From JAZKFT01 sp040386335 (GTDB lineage Bacteria; Bacteroidota; Bacteroidia; Chitinophagales; Chitinophagaceae): a stretch of 64,000 nucleotides of DNA. The notes beneath the pieces are model-generated. The model was given only the letters and a program-made list of their open reading frames with translations, was not told where the DNA came from and ran no database searches. Location: positions 172,131 through 236,130 of the forward strand of contig JAZKFT010000045.1 of NCBI GenBank assembly GCA_040386335.1, written 5' to 3'. Of the stretch, positions 8,281-16,525 are shown piece by piece. Made by a program: the position numbers and the translations under genes. Each line of letters begins with the position of its first letter. Positions within the stretch are counted from its first letter, which is position 1.

Positions 8281-9554
8281 TTAATTAGCTTGTTTCGTCA
8301 ATTTTTTCAAAAGCACTTTGATCTCGTCGATCTCATTTTGTTGTGCTTCCTGCTGCTTCTTTTGCTGAAGGATATAAAGTGTCAGTTCCTCCACCTTCGC
8401 AAGCAGTTTCACGTTCATGTCTCCAAGGTCTACACCATTTTTTGTTACTTCTGCCGTGGTAGGGATTCCCTGCAAGTGTTTGTTGATTTTTATATACTCG
8501 GAAACTTCGTCCAGCGAACTCAGCTTATAATCTTCATCAAAGACATAATCCGCCCAGTTATTGGCAAGCGATACCCGCAGGCTATCGGTAATAATACCCC
8601 CGAGTACATTCAGGGTGCGGTTTCCTTTGAAACTATATCCAGTGGGATTGGCGTTACCCAGTAATATTTGCCGGGTGGCGAAATTGCCATAAATAAGGGT
8701 ATTGATTGTGTCATTCGAAAGATAAAACTTGTTGCTCCCGGTTTCGTTGGCACCTGCTTTATTACCAATATACACATTGCCGCTTCCAAGTGATTTTGCT
8801 ACTGCTGAGTCGCCGATCGCTACATTATAACTGCCGATAGTGTTTGTAGTAAGCGCAGCGGCGCCGAACGCCAGGTTTGAATTTCCAGATGTATTACTTC
8901 TGCCAGCTAAACGTCCGTAAACTAGGTTATCGTGACCTGTTGTGTTTTCATACAGGGCATGGGCGCCGGTGGCGATATTCTTCGAGGAAGTGGTATTAAA
9001 ATGAAGTGCTTCATATCCGTTAGCAGTATTATACAATCCCACGGTGTTTGAATAAAGCGCCTTGTTACCGTTGGCAACATTATAATTGCCGGGGGTGTTA
9101 TTATAAAGTGCCTGGTATCCGTTAGCCGTATTATACGATCCGCCGGAGTTTAAAAAATGGCCTTGTACCCATTGGCCACATTGGAATTGCCGGTGGCATT
9201 GCTATAGAGCGCCTGCGTTCCCGACGCAACGTTCCAATTGCCCGATAAGCTATTACGCATCGTACCGTAGCCTATTGCGATATTGTTATTTCCTGTAGTA
9301 TTCAGATACAATGCACGGTAGCCAACAGCACTGTTAGCAGCACCGGTGGCATTGCCCAAAACCTCCTCACCAACCCCAACATTAAAGGTACCGGTCACAG
9401 GTGCCGAGTTAAGCTTATAGGAAGTATTGCCTTGTGCACAAATGGTATGTGAAGCCAGTAAAAGCAAGCAGTTGCCAAGGGCTCTTTTGAATAGAAAGTT
9501 GACAATTGGTGTCCGGACTGTTTGAGCGTTTGATATGGTGTTTGATTTTGTCAT
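8281..9554 (-). pseudogene. repetitive tail-fibre-like surface protein gene, frameshifted at a homopolymer
   Basis: The 5' part (9554 down to 9150) encodes a signal peptide (cleaved near HTICAQG) and 17-residue repeats, ending GYKAIF and a stop. The downstream frame continues in register with NSGGSYNTANGYQALYNN, more repeats, and then the usual Bacteroidota C-terminal module (WADYVFDEDYKLSSLDEVSEYI, KHLQGIPTTAEV, DLGDMNVKLLAKVEELTLYI and a coiled coil). Restoring one T to the run of six (6 A at 9152-9157 on the plus strand) joins both halves into about 424 residues. The loss may be real decay, slipped-strand phase variation or a sequencing error. The C-terminal module differs from the S74 domain of its neighbours. 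Confidence 0.8.
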
Positions 9555-9906
9555 TCAAAGCTTCGGAAACAAAATGATGGTCACAATACTGGTTCATTGA
9601 AACGCATGTCTGGTATGGCGAAATGACTGATACTAATAGTGAATAATGCGGAGCCATTCCCGGATATTTTTTATATGATCATTTCAAACAAGCTGGCTGG
9701 TCGGGCCATCTTTTTATTGTACCCCTGTTAAAAGAATTCTCCGTGTTTAGCCGTATTGTCCATCACCTGTAATAAAAACGCAGGAGGACGGCCTGTGCAG
9801 AATTGTTATTTCTGGATTGTTTTTTGATGAAAATCTGGGTTCTGCATACCTGTTAACGTTATAAAGTACCATGTCTGCCAGTATAGGAATCTATAAAAAC
9901 ACGCTT
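9555..9906. other. divergent intergenic region between two surface-protein genes
   Basis: 352 bp between the starts of the frameshifted gene (minus) and the S74 gene (plus), so both promoters must lie here. A possible plus-strand promoter is TTTG near 9819 followed 20 bp later by TACCTGTT, a weak fit. No RNA gene or repeat was recognised. Confidence 0.4.
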
Positions 9907-11490
9907 ATGAAAACGTTGATTCTATCTTCATGCATCACGATTTTTTTGAGTCCTTCCTTCGCTCAAAAAGTAGGTATTGGAATCGCTGCACCCCAATTTA
10001 AACTGGATGTCCGTAATGGCAGCATCAACACCGATTCGGTATACCGGTTGGGGGGCGGTACTTTCTTATCTGGTAAAGGCGGTAATTGCCTGGTAGGTGC
10101 AGGTGATGGGGTAGCTATCACCTCGGGCATTTTTAATATCGCCATTGGTCTCGCACAGGAGGGGGTGAGTTCCGGAAGTCATAACATCGGTCTCGGCTTC
10201 AATGTACTTGATAATAACGGCACTGGCAGTCATAATATTGGCATCGGGTCGAGGGCACTGGAATATTATACGGGGTCTGACAATATCGCCATTGGCCGCG
10301 ATGCCCTGGGATTTTGCAGTACCGGTAATTCAAATACCGCGATCGGTATTCGTAGCCAGTCACTTGTGAATTTGGGTAATTTCAATACGGCACTCGGCTA
10401 CTGGACGTTGACACAGCTTACTTCTCAAGGCCACTCGACGGCAATAGGTTATGAAGCACTCAAGGTGAGTACGGCGTGGTCAAATACTGCTGTTGGCTCA
10501 CAGGCCTTACAATCCAATACCACAGGCACTTACAATACTGCCATGGGATGGAGAGCGCAGGAACATACTACCACCGGTGAACGTAATACCGCTGTAGGAA
10601 CCATGGCACTTTGGAACGCCACCACGGGTGTTCAGAATACGGCGATTGGATACACAGCGGCAGGTGGCAACAGCACCGGATCATACAATACTGCAGCCGG
10701 TGATTTTTCGCTCAACGGTAACCGCTTCGGAACTTCCAACTGTGGTTTTGGTGTGAAAGCGCTGTATTTTAACGAAGGTTCACAAAACACAGCCATAGGC
10801 ACAAATGCCATGTATAGCACTATCGCTGCTGATTTTAGTACTGCAGTTGGATTTAATGCGGGCGCTAATTATGAAGCAGGCTGGAACAATACGCTTATAG
10901 GCGCAGAAGCAGATATCAGCTTTAACGGCCAATACAACGCAATAGCCATTGGGAACCTTGCCAAATCTGCTGATCATAGTAAAGTCCGCATCGGAAATTC
11001 AGCGCACTGGTCCTACGAAGCTTTTGCCAACTGGACAAATATTAGTGATGGGCGTTATAAGAAGAACATTCAGGAAAATGTGGTGGGCCTGGATTTTATC
11101 ATGAAACTAAGACCCGTCAACTACCAGATGGATGTTACCGGTTTAAGCGCCAAATTCAATGAAAGAATCAGCAGGGAACATGATGAAAACATGAAGAATG
11201 CATGGGCAGAGAAAGAAAAGATGACCTGGACCGGATTTGTGGCGCAGGAAGTGGAATCAGCGGCGAAAGAAACAAACTTCCAGTTTAGCGGCGTAGATAA
11301 ACCGCGCACTGAACAAGGGGTGTACGGACTTCGTTATGCGGAGTTTGTAGTGCCGCTGGTAAAAGCCGTGCAGGAACAGCAGCAAACCATTGAAGGACTG
11401 AGACAGGAAAATGAAATCCTTAAAACAAGATTGGAGAAATTGGAAATGCATACCGGTTTAAAGGCCGGTAATCCCGTTTCAAAAAAATGA
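9907..11490 (+). CDS. S74-type tail-fibre-like surface protein
   Basis: 527 residues from ATG at 9907, chosen because it places a signal peptide at the N-terminus (MKTLILSSCITIFLSPSFAQ); an ATG at 9871 would add 12 residues. Early residues VGIGIAAPQFKLDVRNG are followed by about 16 repeats of the GxxNTAIGxxAL kind, then VRIGNS, the S74 motif SDGRYKKNI, LDFIMKLRPVNYQMD, TGFVAQEVESAAKE and a C-terminal coiled coil. It is related to the two proteins at 1-3026 but clearly diverged. The likely role is a surface or secreted trimeric fibre. Confidence 0.82.
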   Translation: MKTLILSSCITIFLSPSFAQKVGIGIAAPQFKLDVRNGSINTDSVYRLGGGTFLSGKGGNCLVGAGDGVAITSGIFNIAIGLAQEGVSSGSHNIGLGFNVLDNNGTGSHNIGIGSRALEYYTGSDNIAIGRDALGFCSTGNSNTAIGIRSQSLVNLGNFNTALGYWTLTQLTSQGHSTAIGYEALKVSTAWSNTAVGSQALQSNTTGTYNTAMGWRAQEHTTTGERNTAVGTMALWNATTGVQNTAIGYTAAGGNSTGSYNTAAGDFSLNGNRFGTSNCGFGVKALYFNEGSQNTAIGTNAMYSTIAADFSTAVGFNAGANYEAGWNNTLIGAEADISFNGQYNAIAIGNLAKSADHSKVRIGNSAHWSYEAFANWTNISDGRYKKNIQENVVGLDFIMKLRPVNYQMDVTGLSAKFNERISREHDENMKNAWAEKEKMTWTGFVAQEVESAAKETNFQFSGVDKPRTEQGVYGLRYAEFVVPLVKAVQEQQQTIEGLRQENEILKTRLEKLEMHTGLKAGNPVSKK

Positions 11491-11497
11491 AGGTAAA

Positions 11498-11531
11498 CAG
11501 GCAGGCGCCCCTGAAATACAGCGCCTGCCTG
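11498..11531. terminator. strong hairpin between convergent genes
   Basis: A perfect 11-bp stem (CAGGCAGGCGC with GCGCCTGCCTG) with a 12-base loop lies between the stop codons of the S74 gene and the CDGSH gene. The minus-strand side is followed by TTTACCTTCATTTTTTT, so it may act in both directions. Confidence 0.65.
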
Positions 11532-11553
11532 CCCGATATGCATAGAACACGTT

Positions 11554-11781
11554 TTATAATACTTTTTTGGGTGGCAAATCAAAAGCGATCGCTTCGTGTT
11601 CAAAATGGCCATTATGTGATCCATCACAAAATGGTTTGTTATTAGACTTGCCGCAGCGGCAAAGACTCAACACTTCCCGGCCTTGTAGATTATATACTCC
11701 TCCGTTGCGATCCACAATTTCAAACTCGCCTTCAATTTTTAAAGAACCGTTATTGTTGACTGTAATTTTTGTTTTTGACAT
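11554..11781 (-). CDS. CDGSH iron-sulfur domain protein
   Basis: 75 residues. The C-terminal half holds the complete iron-sulfur motif CRCGKSNNKPFCDGSHN: three cysteines and one histidine that bind a labile 2Fe-2S cluster in the mitoNEET/CDGSH family. The N-terminal half (KITVNNNGSLKIEGEFEIVD) resembles the strand-rich part of one-domain bacterial members. The role may be redox sensing or cluster transfer; no partner is evident. Confidence 0.88.
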   Translation of the reverse strand: MSKTKITVNNNGSLKIEGEFEIVDRNGGVYNLQGREVLSLCRCGKSNNKPFCDGSHNGHFEHEAIAFDLPPKKVL

Positions 11782-11855
11782 GTGTTAGATTTTTTTTCAA
11801 AACTAACGGGTAAAAGGACAATTAGATCAGGCTTTAAAAAAAGGGGGCGGGATGT

Positions 11856-12410
11856 TTATGCGATTATTGGTCGGTTTTCGCTTTTTGCTTCTTTTCTTTT
11901 TAAGATCAATGAACTGATAAGTGTTACAATCAATCCTACCGGCAGAATCTCGACGTATGTCATCATTGCATTAAAAAATGGATTTTTATACATCCTCGCA
12001 AAATCTGCCATTTCCTTTGCTTTCTTGTCTATTTCTGTTTGACTGGCTCCGCTTGCCTTCAATTCTTCAAGCATATGTGCTGAATATTTTTCTGCAAAAT
12101 CGGGTATGAACAAATAATAGTCAACCAGCCATGCAGCAACATAAATGGTGGACGCGATCAAAACGATCATCATGCCAATTTTGAATGCCTTGCCAAAACT
12201 GATAACGCCGCCATTGAATTTATTTCTGTAATTACGAATGCCAACGAACACCAGTGAAAAGGCGAGGAGCATCGAAGCATACCCGATGAGCATACTGGTG
12301 CCGTAATCTACATTGCCTTCACAATGGCTGATGTAGTTGACAGAGAACAGCATTAAAGTAGAAACAATGGCGCCGGCAATAAGCCCGTAGATGATAATAT
12401 TCTTTTTCAT
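11856..12410 (-). CDS. DUF4199 family membrane protein
   Basis: 184 residues with four likely membrane helices: one at 5-27 (IIIYGLIAGAIVSTLMLF), one at about 42-60, one at about 77-100 (FKIGMMIVLIASTIYVAAWL), and one near 150-170, and a charged cytoplasmic-like helix between the last two (EKYSAHMLEELKASGASQ). The order and text match DUF4199 proteins of Bacteroidota, of unknown function. It is followed upstream on the same strand by a LuxR-type regulator gene, a pairing that is common in this phylum. Confidence 0.8.
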   Translation of the reverse strand: MKKNIIIYGLIAGAIVSTLMLFSVNYISHCEGNVDYGTSMLIGYASMLLAFSLVFVGIRNYRNKFNGGVISFGKAFKIGMMIVLIASTIYVAAWLVDYYLFIPDFAEKYSAHMLEELKASGASQTEIDKKAKEMADFARMYKNPFFNAMMTYVEILPVGLIVTLISSLILKRKEAKSENRPIIA

Positions 12411-12516
12411 TTTGTAGTTTTTGTTGGATCAAATCTGGCTATTGCGCAGCTTTTTCCACTCATACTTTTGGCCATTTTTCTGTTATGCGCCTAGTTTCAT
12501 ACCAAAGTAGAAGATC

Positions 12517-12996
12517 TCAGGGGATGAGATTCAGCCTCTTTGCTTTTTCAACCGCCTGCGTACGTCTTTTCACATCCAGCTTTTCAAAAAGATTTTGCAG
12601 GTGTGTTTTTACGGTGCTTAATGAAACGAAAATGGTTGTGGCAATTTCTTGGTTGCTAAGCCCCTTTGCCAACAGGCTCAATACTTCCAATTCCCGTTTA
12701 CTTAATTCAAGCTGGGAAATAAGTGAAGTGTCCGGAACAAAATTTTCATTCCTTTCTACAAACACTTCTTTTTCTACCACAATTGTTTCAATTTTTGGTT
12801 TGGAGAGTTTTAAGGCAAGCCAGATACCCAATGCGGTAAAAATGACCGCAATAAACCCAATGTAGATTTCAAATGAATGTTCGAATATGATAAAACGAAG
12901 CTCCAGCCATTTGAGAAGAAACAACAGAATGGCCAGGCTGATGCTGTAAATGATTGTTGATTTATTCCTTAGCAATAAGTTTTTGATACCTGCCAT
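12517..12996 (-). CDS. membrane-anchored LuxR-type transcriptional regulator
   Basis: 159 residues from ATG at 12996 (MAGIKNLLLRNK); an ATG at 13023 would add nine. Two hydrophobic segments (IIYSISLAILLFLLKWLELRF and YIGFIAVIFTALGIWLAL) are followed by a linker and a C-terminal LuxR/GerE helix-turn-helix (LSKRELEVLSLLAKGLSNQEIATTIFVSLSTVKTHLQNLFEKL). There is no receiver domain, so the signal probably comes through the membrane part. The pair with the DUF4199 gene downstream (107-bp gap) suggests joint regulation. Confidence 0.85.
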   Translation of the reverse strand: MAGIKNLLLRNKSTIIYSISLAILLFLLKWLELRFIIFEHSFEIYIGFIAVIFTALGIWLALKLSKPKIETIVVEKEVFVERNENFVPDTSLISQLELSKRELEVLSLLAKGLSNQEIATTIFVSLSTVKTHLQNLFEKLDVKRRTQAVEKAKRLNLIP

Positions 12997-13083
12997 AATA
13001 CTAATGTAGATATTCAATTGCATTCAATCACTATCCTTCGCTAAGGCAGGCCTACAGAACTTTGTGGTACTGCTTAAAACCCA

Positions 13084-14979
13084 TTAATACCCAAAGCTTG
13101 CACTGCCATTATTAAATGGATACCGGTAAAGAATGCGTTTGTTTAAACCGGAACCGGCTGTATTGCCATAGGTACCGGTTTCTAAAAATTGGCCATTGTT
13201 TAAGATGATGACCGTGGCATTAGACTGTGCATTCATTTGCGATACCGCCATATTGTAATAGGGTCGTGTATTATTGGTGACGGCACTGTTTTCGCTGGTT
13301 CGCAGCATGTACCGCAGGTTGCTGGCATATTCGTATAAATACAAACCGCCGTGACCATATATAAAATCGGTGCCGACGGTGCCCCAATCTTTATAAATTT
13401 CTGCCATGCGGAAAATGATCTGCCTTACGCCGGTAGCATCCAGGTCGGTGTTGGCACTCCAGAATGCTGCGGCCATGCCGGCAGCATTTGGTGTAGAACA
13501 ACTGGTGCCGGTAAATGCACCATAGGTTTGCGTGGTGGTGGCAGTAGGAGCAATCACTTTCGGAACCAGGTTGCCGCTATTGGTAGGGCCCCGGCTGCTG
13601 TAACTGGTCACAATACCGGTGCTGCCACCCGCACTTGCATACTGGTTCAGGTTTACGGCTCCCACGGATATGCAATTGTTATTGGTGGTGTTGGAGGGGC
13701 TGGTATTACTACCGGTTGCTATTTGGTATTCATAGTCACTCACACCATCCTGGTGGGTAAAAAATTCAAAAGTCGCGTTAACCGTGCCTTTTTTCTTTAC
13801 TGCAATATAATAGTTGCCTGCTGGCGGATCAATGCTGATCTCTTCATACGCAAAAACACCAGTATTGGTACTGGAACCCACCACGTTGCCGGTGGACACG
13901 CTATACACATACACATCATAATCCACGTTAATGACGGGTGCCCAGGAAAGGGCTACATGTATGCTGCCGTTGCCATCGTAAGTAATATTATTTTGCTCAT
14001 CGTTGCCATTGAAGTTGTGCCAGTCATCGGTGTCACCATCGATAAAGCTGCCTTCCCAATGGCTTTCTGCCCGGTTGCCACTGCTGGTAAAAAAGAGCCG
14101 GCCACCATCAATAAAATCATCCACCGCATCACTGTAAGCACCGGTGTTGTCGTTCCATCCCGTATTGTAGCGGCTCATGCTGTGGGTTATAATATCCACG
14201 TCGTGCGTCTCACACAAATCAACGGCCTGGCCCATTTCCGTTCCATTAAAAACAACGTACAACTCGTATGCAGCATTTGGGGCGTGATCGAACACTGTTT
14301 CCAGGCAGGCGGTACCATGCACACCGCCAGTATTTACACCTGCAATAGTACTGACTGCGCCATTGGCCCAGATATAGGTCGGTGTGGGGCAAACGCCATT
14401 ATTGATACGGGTCTGAAGGTTGCTGAAAGCACCGTCAAAAACGGCGATGCGTCTACCTGCGCCGCCACGGCTGGTACCACTCACATAACTATCGCTGTTT
14501 TGTTGTACCGGTCCTTCGTTATCGTGTTTGGGAAGTAAAACCAATTCCATATTATATTCTTCCGGCAGGTGTTGTGCCAGTGTCACGGCCTGCTCCAGCT
14601 TTATCCAGCAACTCGACCGGTTTTTCCAGGTACCGGCCAGCTCAAAACCCATGCCCTGTAATATCTGGCCGTTGATTACATCCCGGGCTTTTTCCATGTT
14701 CTGGTCTTTGCGGTAGATCACTTCCACATTTACCTGGCGGGTAGATTCGTTCAGGCGAAACTGCATGCCTTTGGCCCTGGTGAATGCGTCTTCGGGATAG
14801 GTTTCTGCCAGCCTGCCCACCTGGTACAGGGCGCATGAAATTCGGAGATCTGCAGGCATTTCGGCATCAATGATCTTTTGCCAGGCCGCGTTTTCTTCCT
14901 GCGCATGTGCTCCCGTAATCAGCAGCATGCCAGCCAATATATAGATAAGTATTTTCATGTACTGTTTTTTGGGAGTCAT
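13084..14979 (-). CDS. secreted S8 (subtilisin-like) serine protease
   Basis: 631 residues. After a signal peptide (ending GAHAQ) and a propeptide-like region of about 130 residues come the catalytic triad residues: Asp182 in AVFDGAF, His221 in GGVHGTACLETVFDHAP and Ser493 in GTSCSTPNAAG, with the oxyanion Asn in SSGNRAES. An insert of about 130 residues with a beta-sandwich look (DYDVYVYSVSTGNVVGSS, PAGNYYIAVKKKGTVN), like a pre-peptidase C-terminal domain, lies between His and Ser. The start ATG at 14979 overlaps the stop of the upstream gene (TAATG), which suggests translational coupling; ATG at 14958 (MKILIYILAGML) is an alternative. No type IX sorting domain is evident at the C-terminus. 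Confidence 0.88.
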   Translation of the reverse strand: MTPKKQYMKILIYILAGMLLITGAHAQEENAAWQKIIDAEMPADLRISCALYQVGRLAETYPEDAFTRAKGMQFRLNESTRQVNVEVIYRKDQNMEKARDVINGQILQGMGFELAGTWKNRSSCWIKLEQAVTLAQHLPEEYNMELVLLPKHDNEGPVQQNSDSYVSGTSRGGAGRRIAVFDGAFSNLQTRINNGVCPTPTYIWANGAVSTIAGVNTGGVHGTACLETVFDHAPNAAYELYVVFNGTEMGQAVDLCETHDVDIITHSMSRYNTGWNDNTGAYSDAVDDFIDGGRLFFTSSGNRAESHWEGSFIDGDTDDWHNFNGNDEQNNITYDGNGSIHVALSWAPVINVDYDVYVYSVSTGNVVGSSTNTGVFAYEEISIDPPAGNYYIAVKKKGTVNATFEFFTHQDGVSDYEYQIATGSNTSPSNTTNNNCISVGAVNLNQYASAGGSTGIVTSYSSRGPTNSGNLVPKVIAPTATTTQTYGAFTGTSCSTPNAAGMAAAFWSANTDLDATGVRQIIFRMAEIYKDWGTVGTDFIYGHGGLYLYEYASNLRYMLRTSENSAVTNNTRPYYNMAVSQMNAQSNATVIILNNGQFLETGTYGNTAGSGLNKRILYRYPFNNGSASFGY

Positions 14980-16247
14980 TATTGAATGCTGAGCAACAGC
15001 AACACCATGCCTTTTTCACCGGCTTTAAGGCTGGTCATGGCTTTGCCAATAATAGTGCCGTGGCCTTTTTTAGCACTGGCTGCTTTCATGGCATGGCCTG
15101 CAATGGCCGATGTGGTAAGCAAATCGCCGGTTGCAATGGCACCATGTATGGCTTCGGCCATTACATACACGCGGCCGGTAATGGCTACAGGTAATGCACC
15201 GTTAGCAATAGTATTCCTGTGTCCCATCATCATGCCCGGTTTAATCCCGTTTGCACCGCTGATAACACCCGCTACTTTTTTATCATAAGCCTTGTTGCTC
15301 ACGATCAGTTTGCCAGGGTTGGCTTCATCTAAACATACCAACATACCAGCAACCGGCAGCGTTGCTCCCGCAGGATTTACATCAAAATTCTCCGCAAAGT
15401 CGGCACCCCCGGTAATCTGCAGTTCATCCACAATTATGCGGCTGCGGCCGGTATTGGCATAGTCGCCATCCAACTCCATAGTGCGGGTATTGCCCACAGG
15501 GTCAATAAATACAATTTCACCTCCATGATTGGTAGCATCAGATCCGCGGATGAGGATGGTGCTGTCGCCGCCATCTTCGAACATCAGTATTTCGCCCGCC
15601 CCGGTAAAGCTGTTGGGCCGCATCATTATGGATTTATTACTCAACACATCATCCATACGAAAGCTACGGTTGTAGATATGTAGCCCTTCAGCCGGGTTTA
15701 TAACTCCCACCCCCATAAATGCATTGGTTGTGTTGAAACCAAAACGCCAGGAGCCCCCGGTACCGGAACCAAAAATCCCCGCTATGTCATTGTTATACTG
15801 CCCGAAGAAAGTGCCTTCCGTATTATCGCTTTTATTGAGCCAAAGGCCTGATGTTTCGCTATTGTGGCGCAGACGAATGCGTCCGTTCACATCAAAGAGA
15901 TAAGCAGCGGTGCCGTTCATACCGAGGCCAATACCCACATTACCATTGGCCATGATAGACATGCGCACATTATTATTCGTAACAAAATGGGTTGGGATAT
16001 TCTCAAAGCCCCAAAAAAAGTTGAAGCGGTTGGCTGGTAGATCGGTCTGCCATTGCAGGCCCACCATGGCTCCCTTGCTAGCATCAGCCTGGCCCGTACC
16101 ATCAGTAGTGTACTGCGTCGATGAAAGAAGGTTGGCGGAATGCACATGTAGTTTGCTTTTCGGTGAATTTGTACCCGCACCAACATTCTGCGCCTGCGAA
16201 GTCAGTGCGCAAAGCACTGCTGCAGTAAGTGTAATAAGTTTATTCAT
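14979..16247 (-). CDS. secreted stalk-like protein with C-terminal self-assembly-type domain
   Basis: 422 residues with signal peptide MNKLITLTAAVLCALTSQAQ. Residues 20-280 are beta-rich and weakly repetitive (GNVGIGLGMNG, LFDVNGRIRLRH), like tail-fibre or adhesin shafts. The last 140 residues (GGADFAENFDV, LPVAGMLVCLDEANPGKLIVS, YDKKVAGVISGANGIKPGMMMG, AITGRVYVMAEA, GDLLTTS, GHAMKA, IGKAMTSLKAGEKGMVLLLLS) form a domain that ends many secreted bacterial fibre proteins and resembles phage-type chaperone modules, but lacks the S74 SDxRxK motif. The gene overlaps the protease gene by one base, so the two are probably made together. Confidence 0.75.
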   Translation of the reverse strand: MNKLITLTAAVLCALTSQAQNVGAGTNSPKSKLHVHSANLLSSTQYTTDGTGQADASKGAMVGLQWQTDLPANRFNFFWGFENIPTHFVTNNNVRMSIMANGNVGIGLGMNGTAAYLFDVNGRIRLRHNSETSGLWLNKSDNTEGTFFGQYNNDIAGIFGSGTGGSWRFGFNTTNAFMGVGVINPAEGLHIYNRSFRMDDVLSNKSIMMRPNSFTGAGEILMFEDGGDSTILIRGSDATNHGGEIVFIDPVGNTRTMELDGDYANTGRSRIIVDELQITGGADFAENFDVNPAGATLPVAGMLVCLDEANPGKLIVSNKAYDKKVAGVISGANGIKPGMMMGHRNTIANGALPVAITGRVYVMAEAIHGAIATGDLLTTSAIAGHAMKAASAKKGHGTIIGKAMTSLKAGEKGMVLLLLSIQ

Positions 16248-16470
16248 TTTGAAGTATTAAGAACGTGACAAAAGAAATCGGCACTGCCTGCTTATGCGCT
16301 GCCTATAGAGTGAAAATAGGGTTATATATGATAAAAAAGTTGATTTGCCCGAAATTTTTGGCCGGGCAAGGGGAATACCTTCACTCGAAGTAGGGGAGTA
16401 TTTTAGGTGTGCAGCAGAACATATTGCCGGTTGGTTCCTTAACAATTGGTCAGCACAAGGTGACTTGCAC

Positions 16471-16497
16471 AAAAAAACGGCTTCATTTCTGAAGCCG
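16471..16497 (-). terminator. rho-independent terminator of the Sus/M60 operon
   Basis: On the minus strand an 8-bp stem (CGGCTTCA with TGAAGCCG, 4-base loop) is followed by a run of seven T (seven A at 16471-16477 on the plus strand). It lies 29 bp after the stop of the last gene of the eleven-gene unit. Confidence 0.9.
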
Positions 16498-16525
16498 CCT
16501 ATTGTCAATGCACCCACAAAACTAC

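Noticed and set aside
13351..14538. 395-codon open frame on the plus strand
   Set aside because: It lies entirely antisense to the S8 protease, which has signal peptide and all catalytic residues. The predicted product is rich in Gly, Thr, His and Val with no domain, as expected for the complement of a Gly/Thr/Asn-rich gene.
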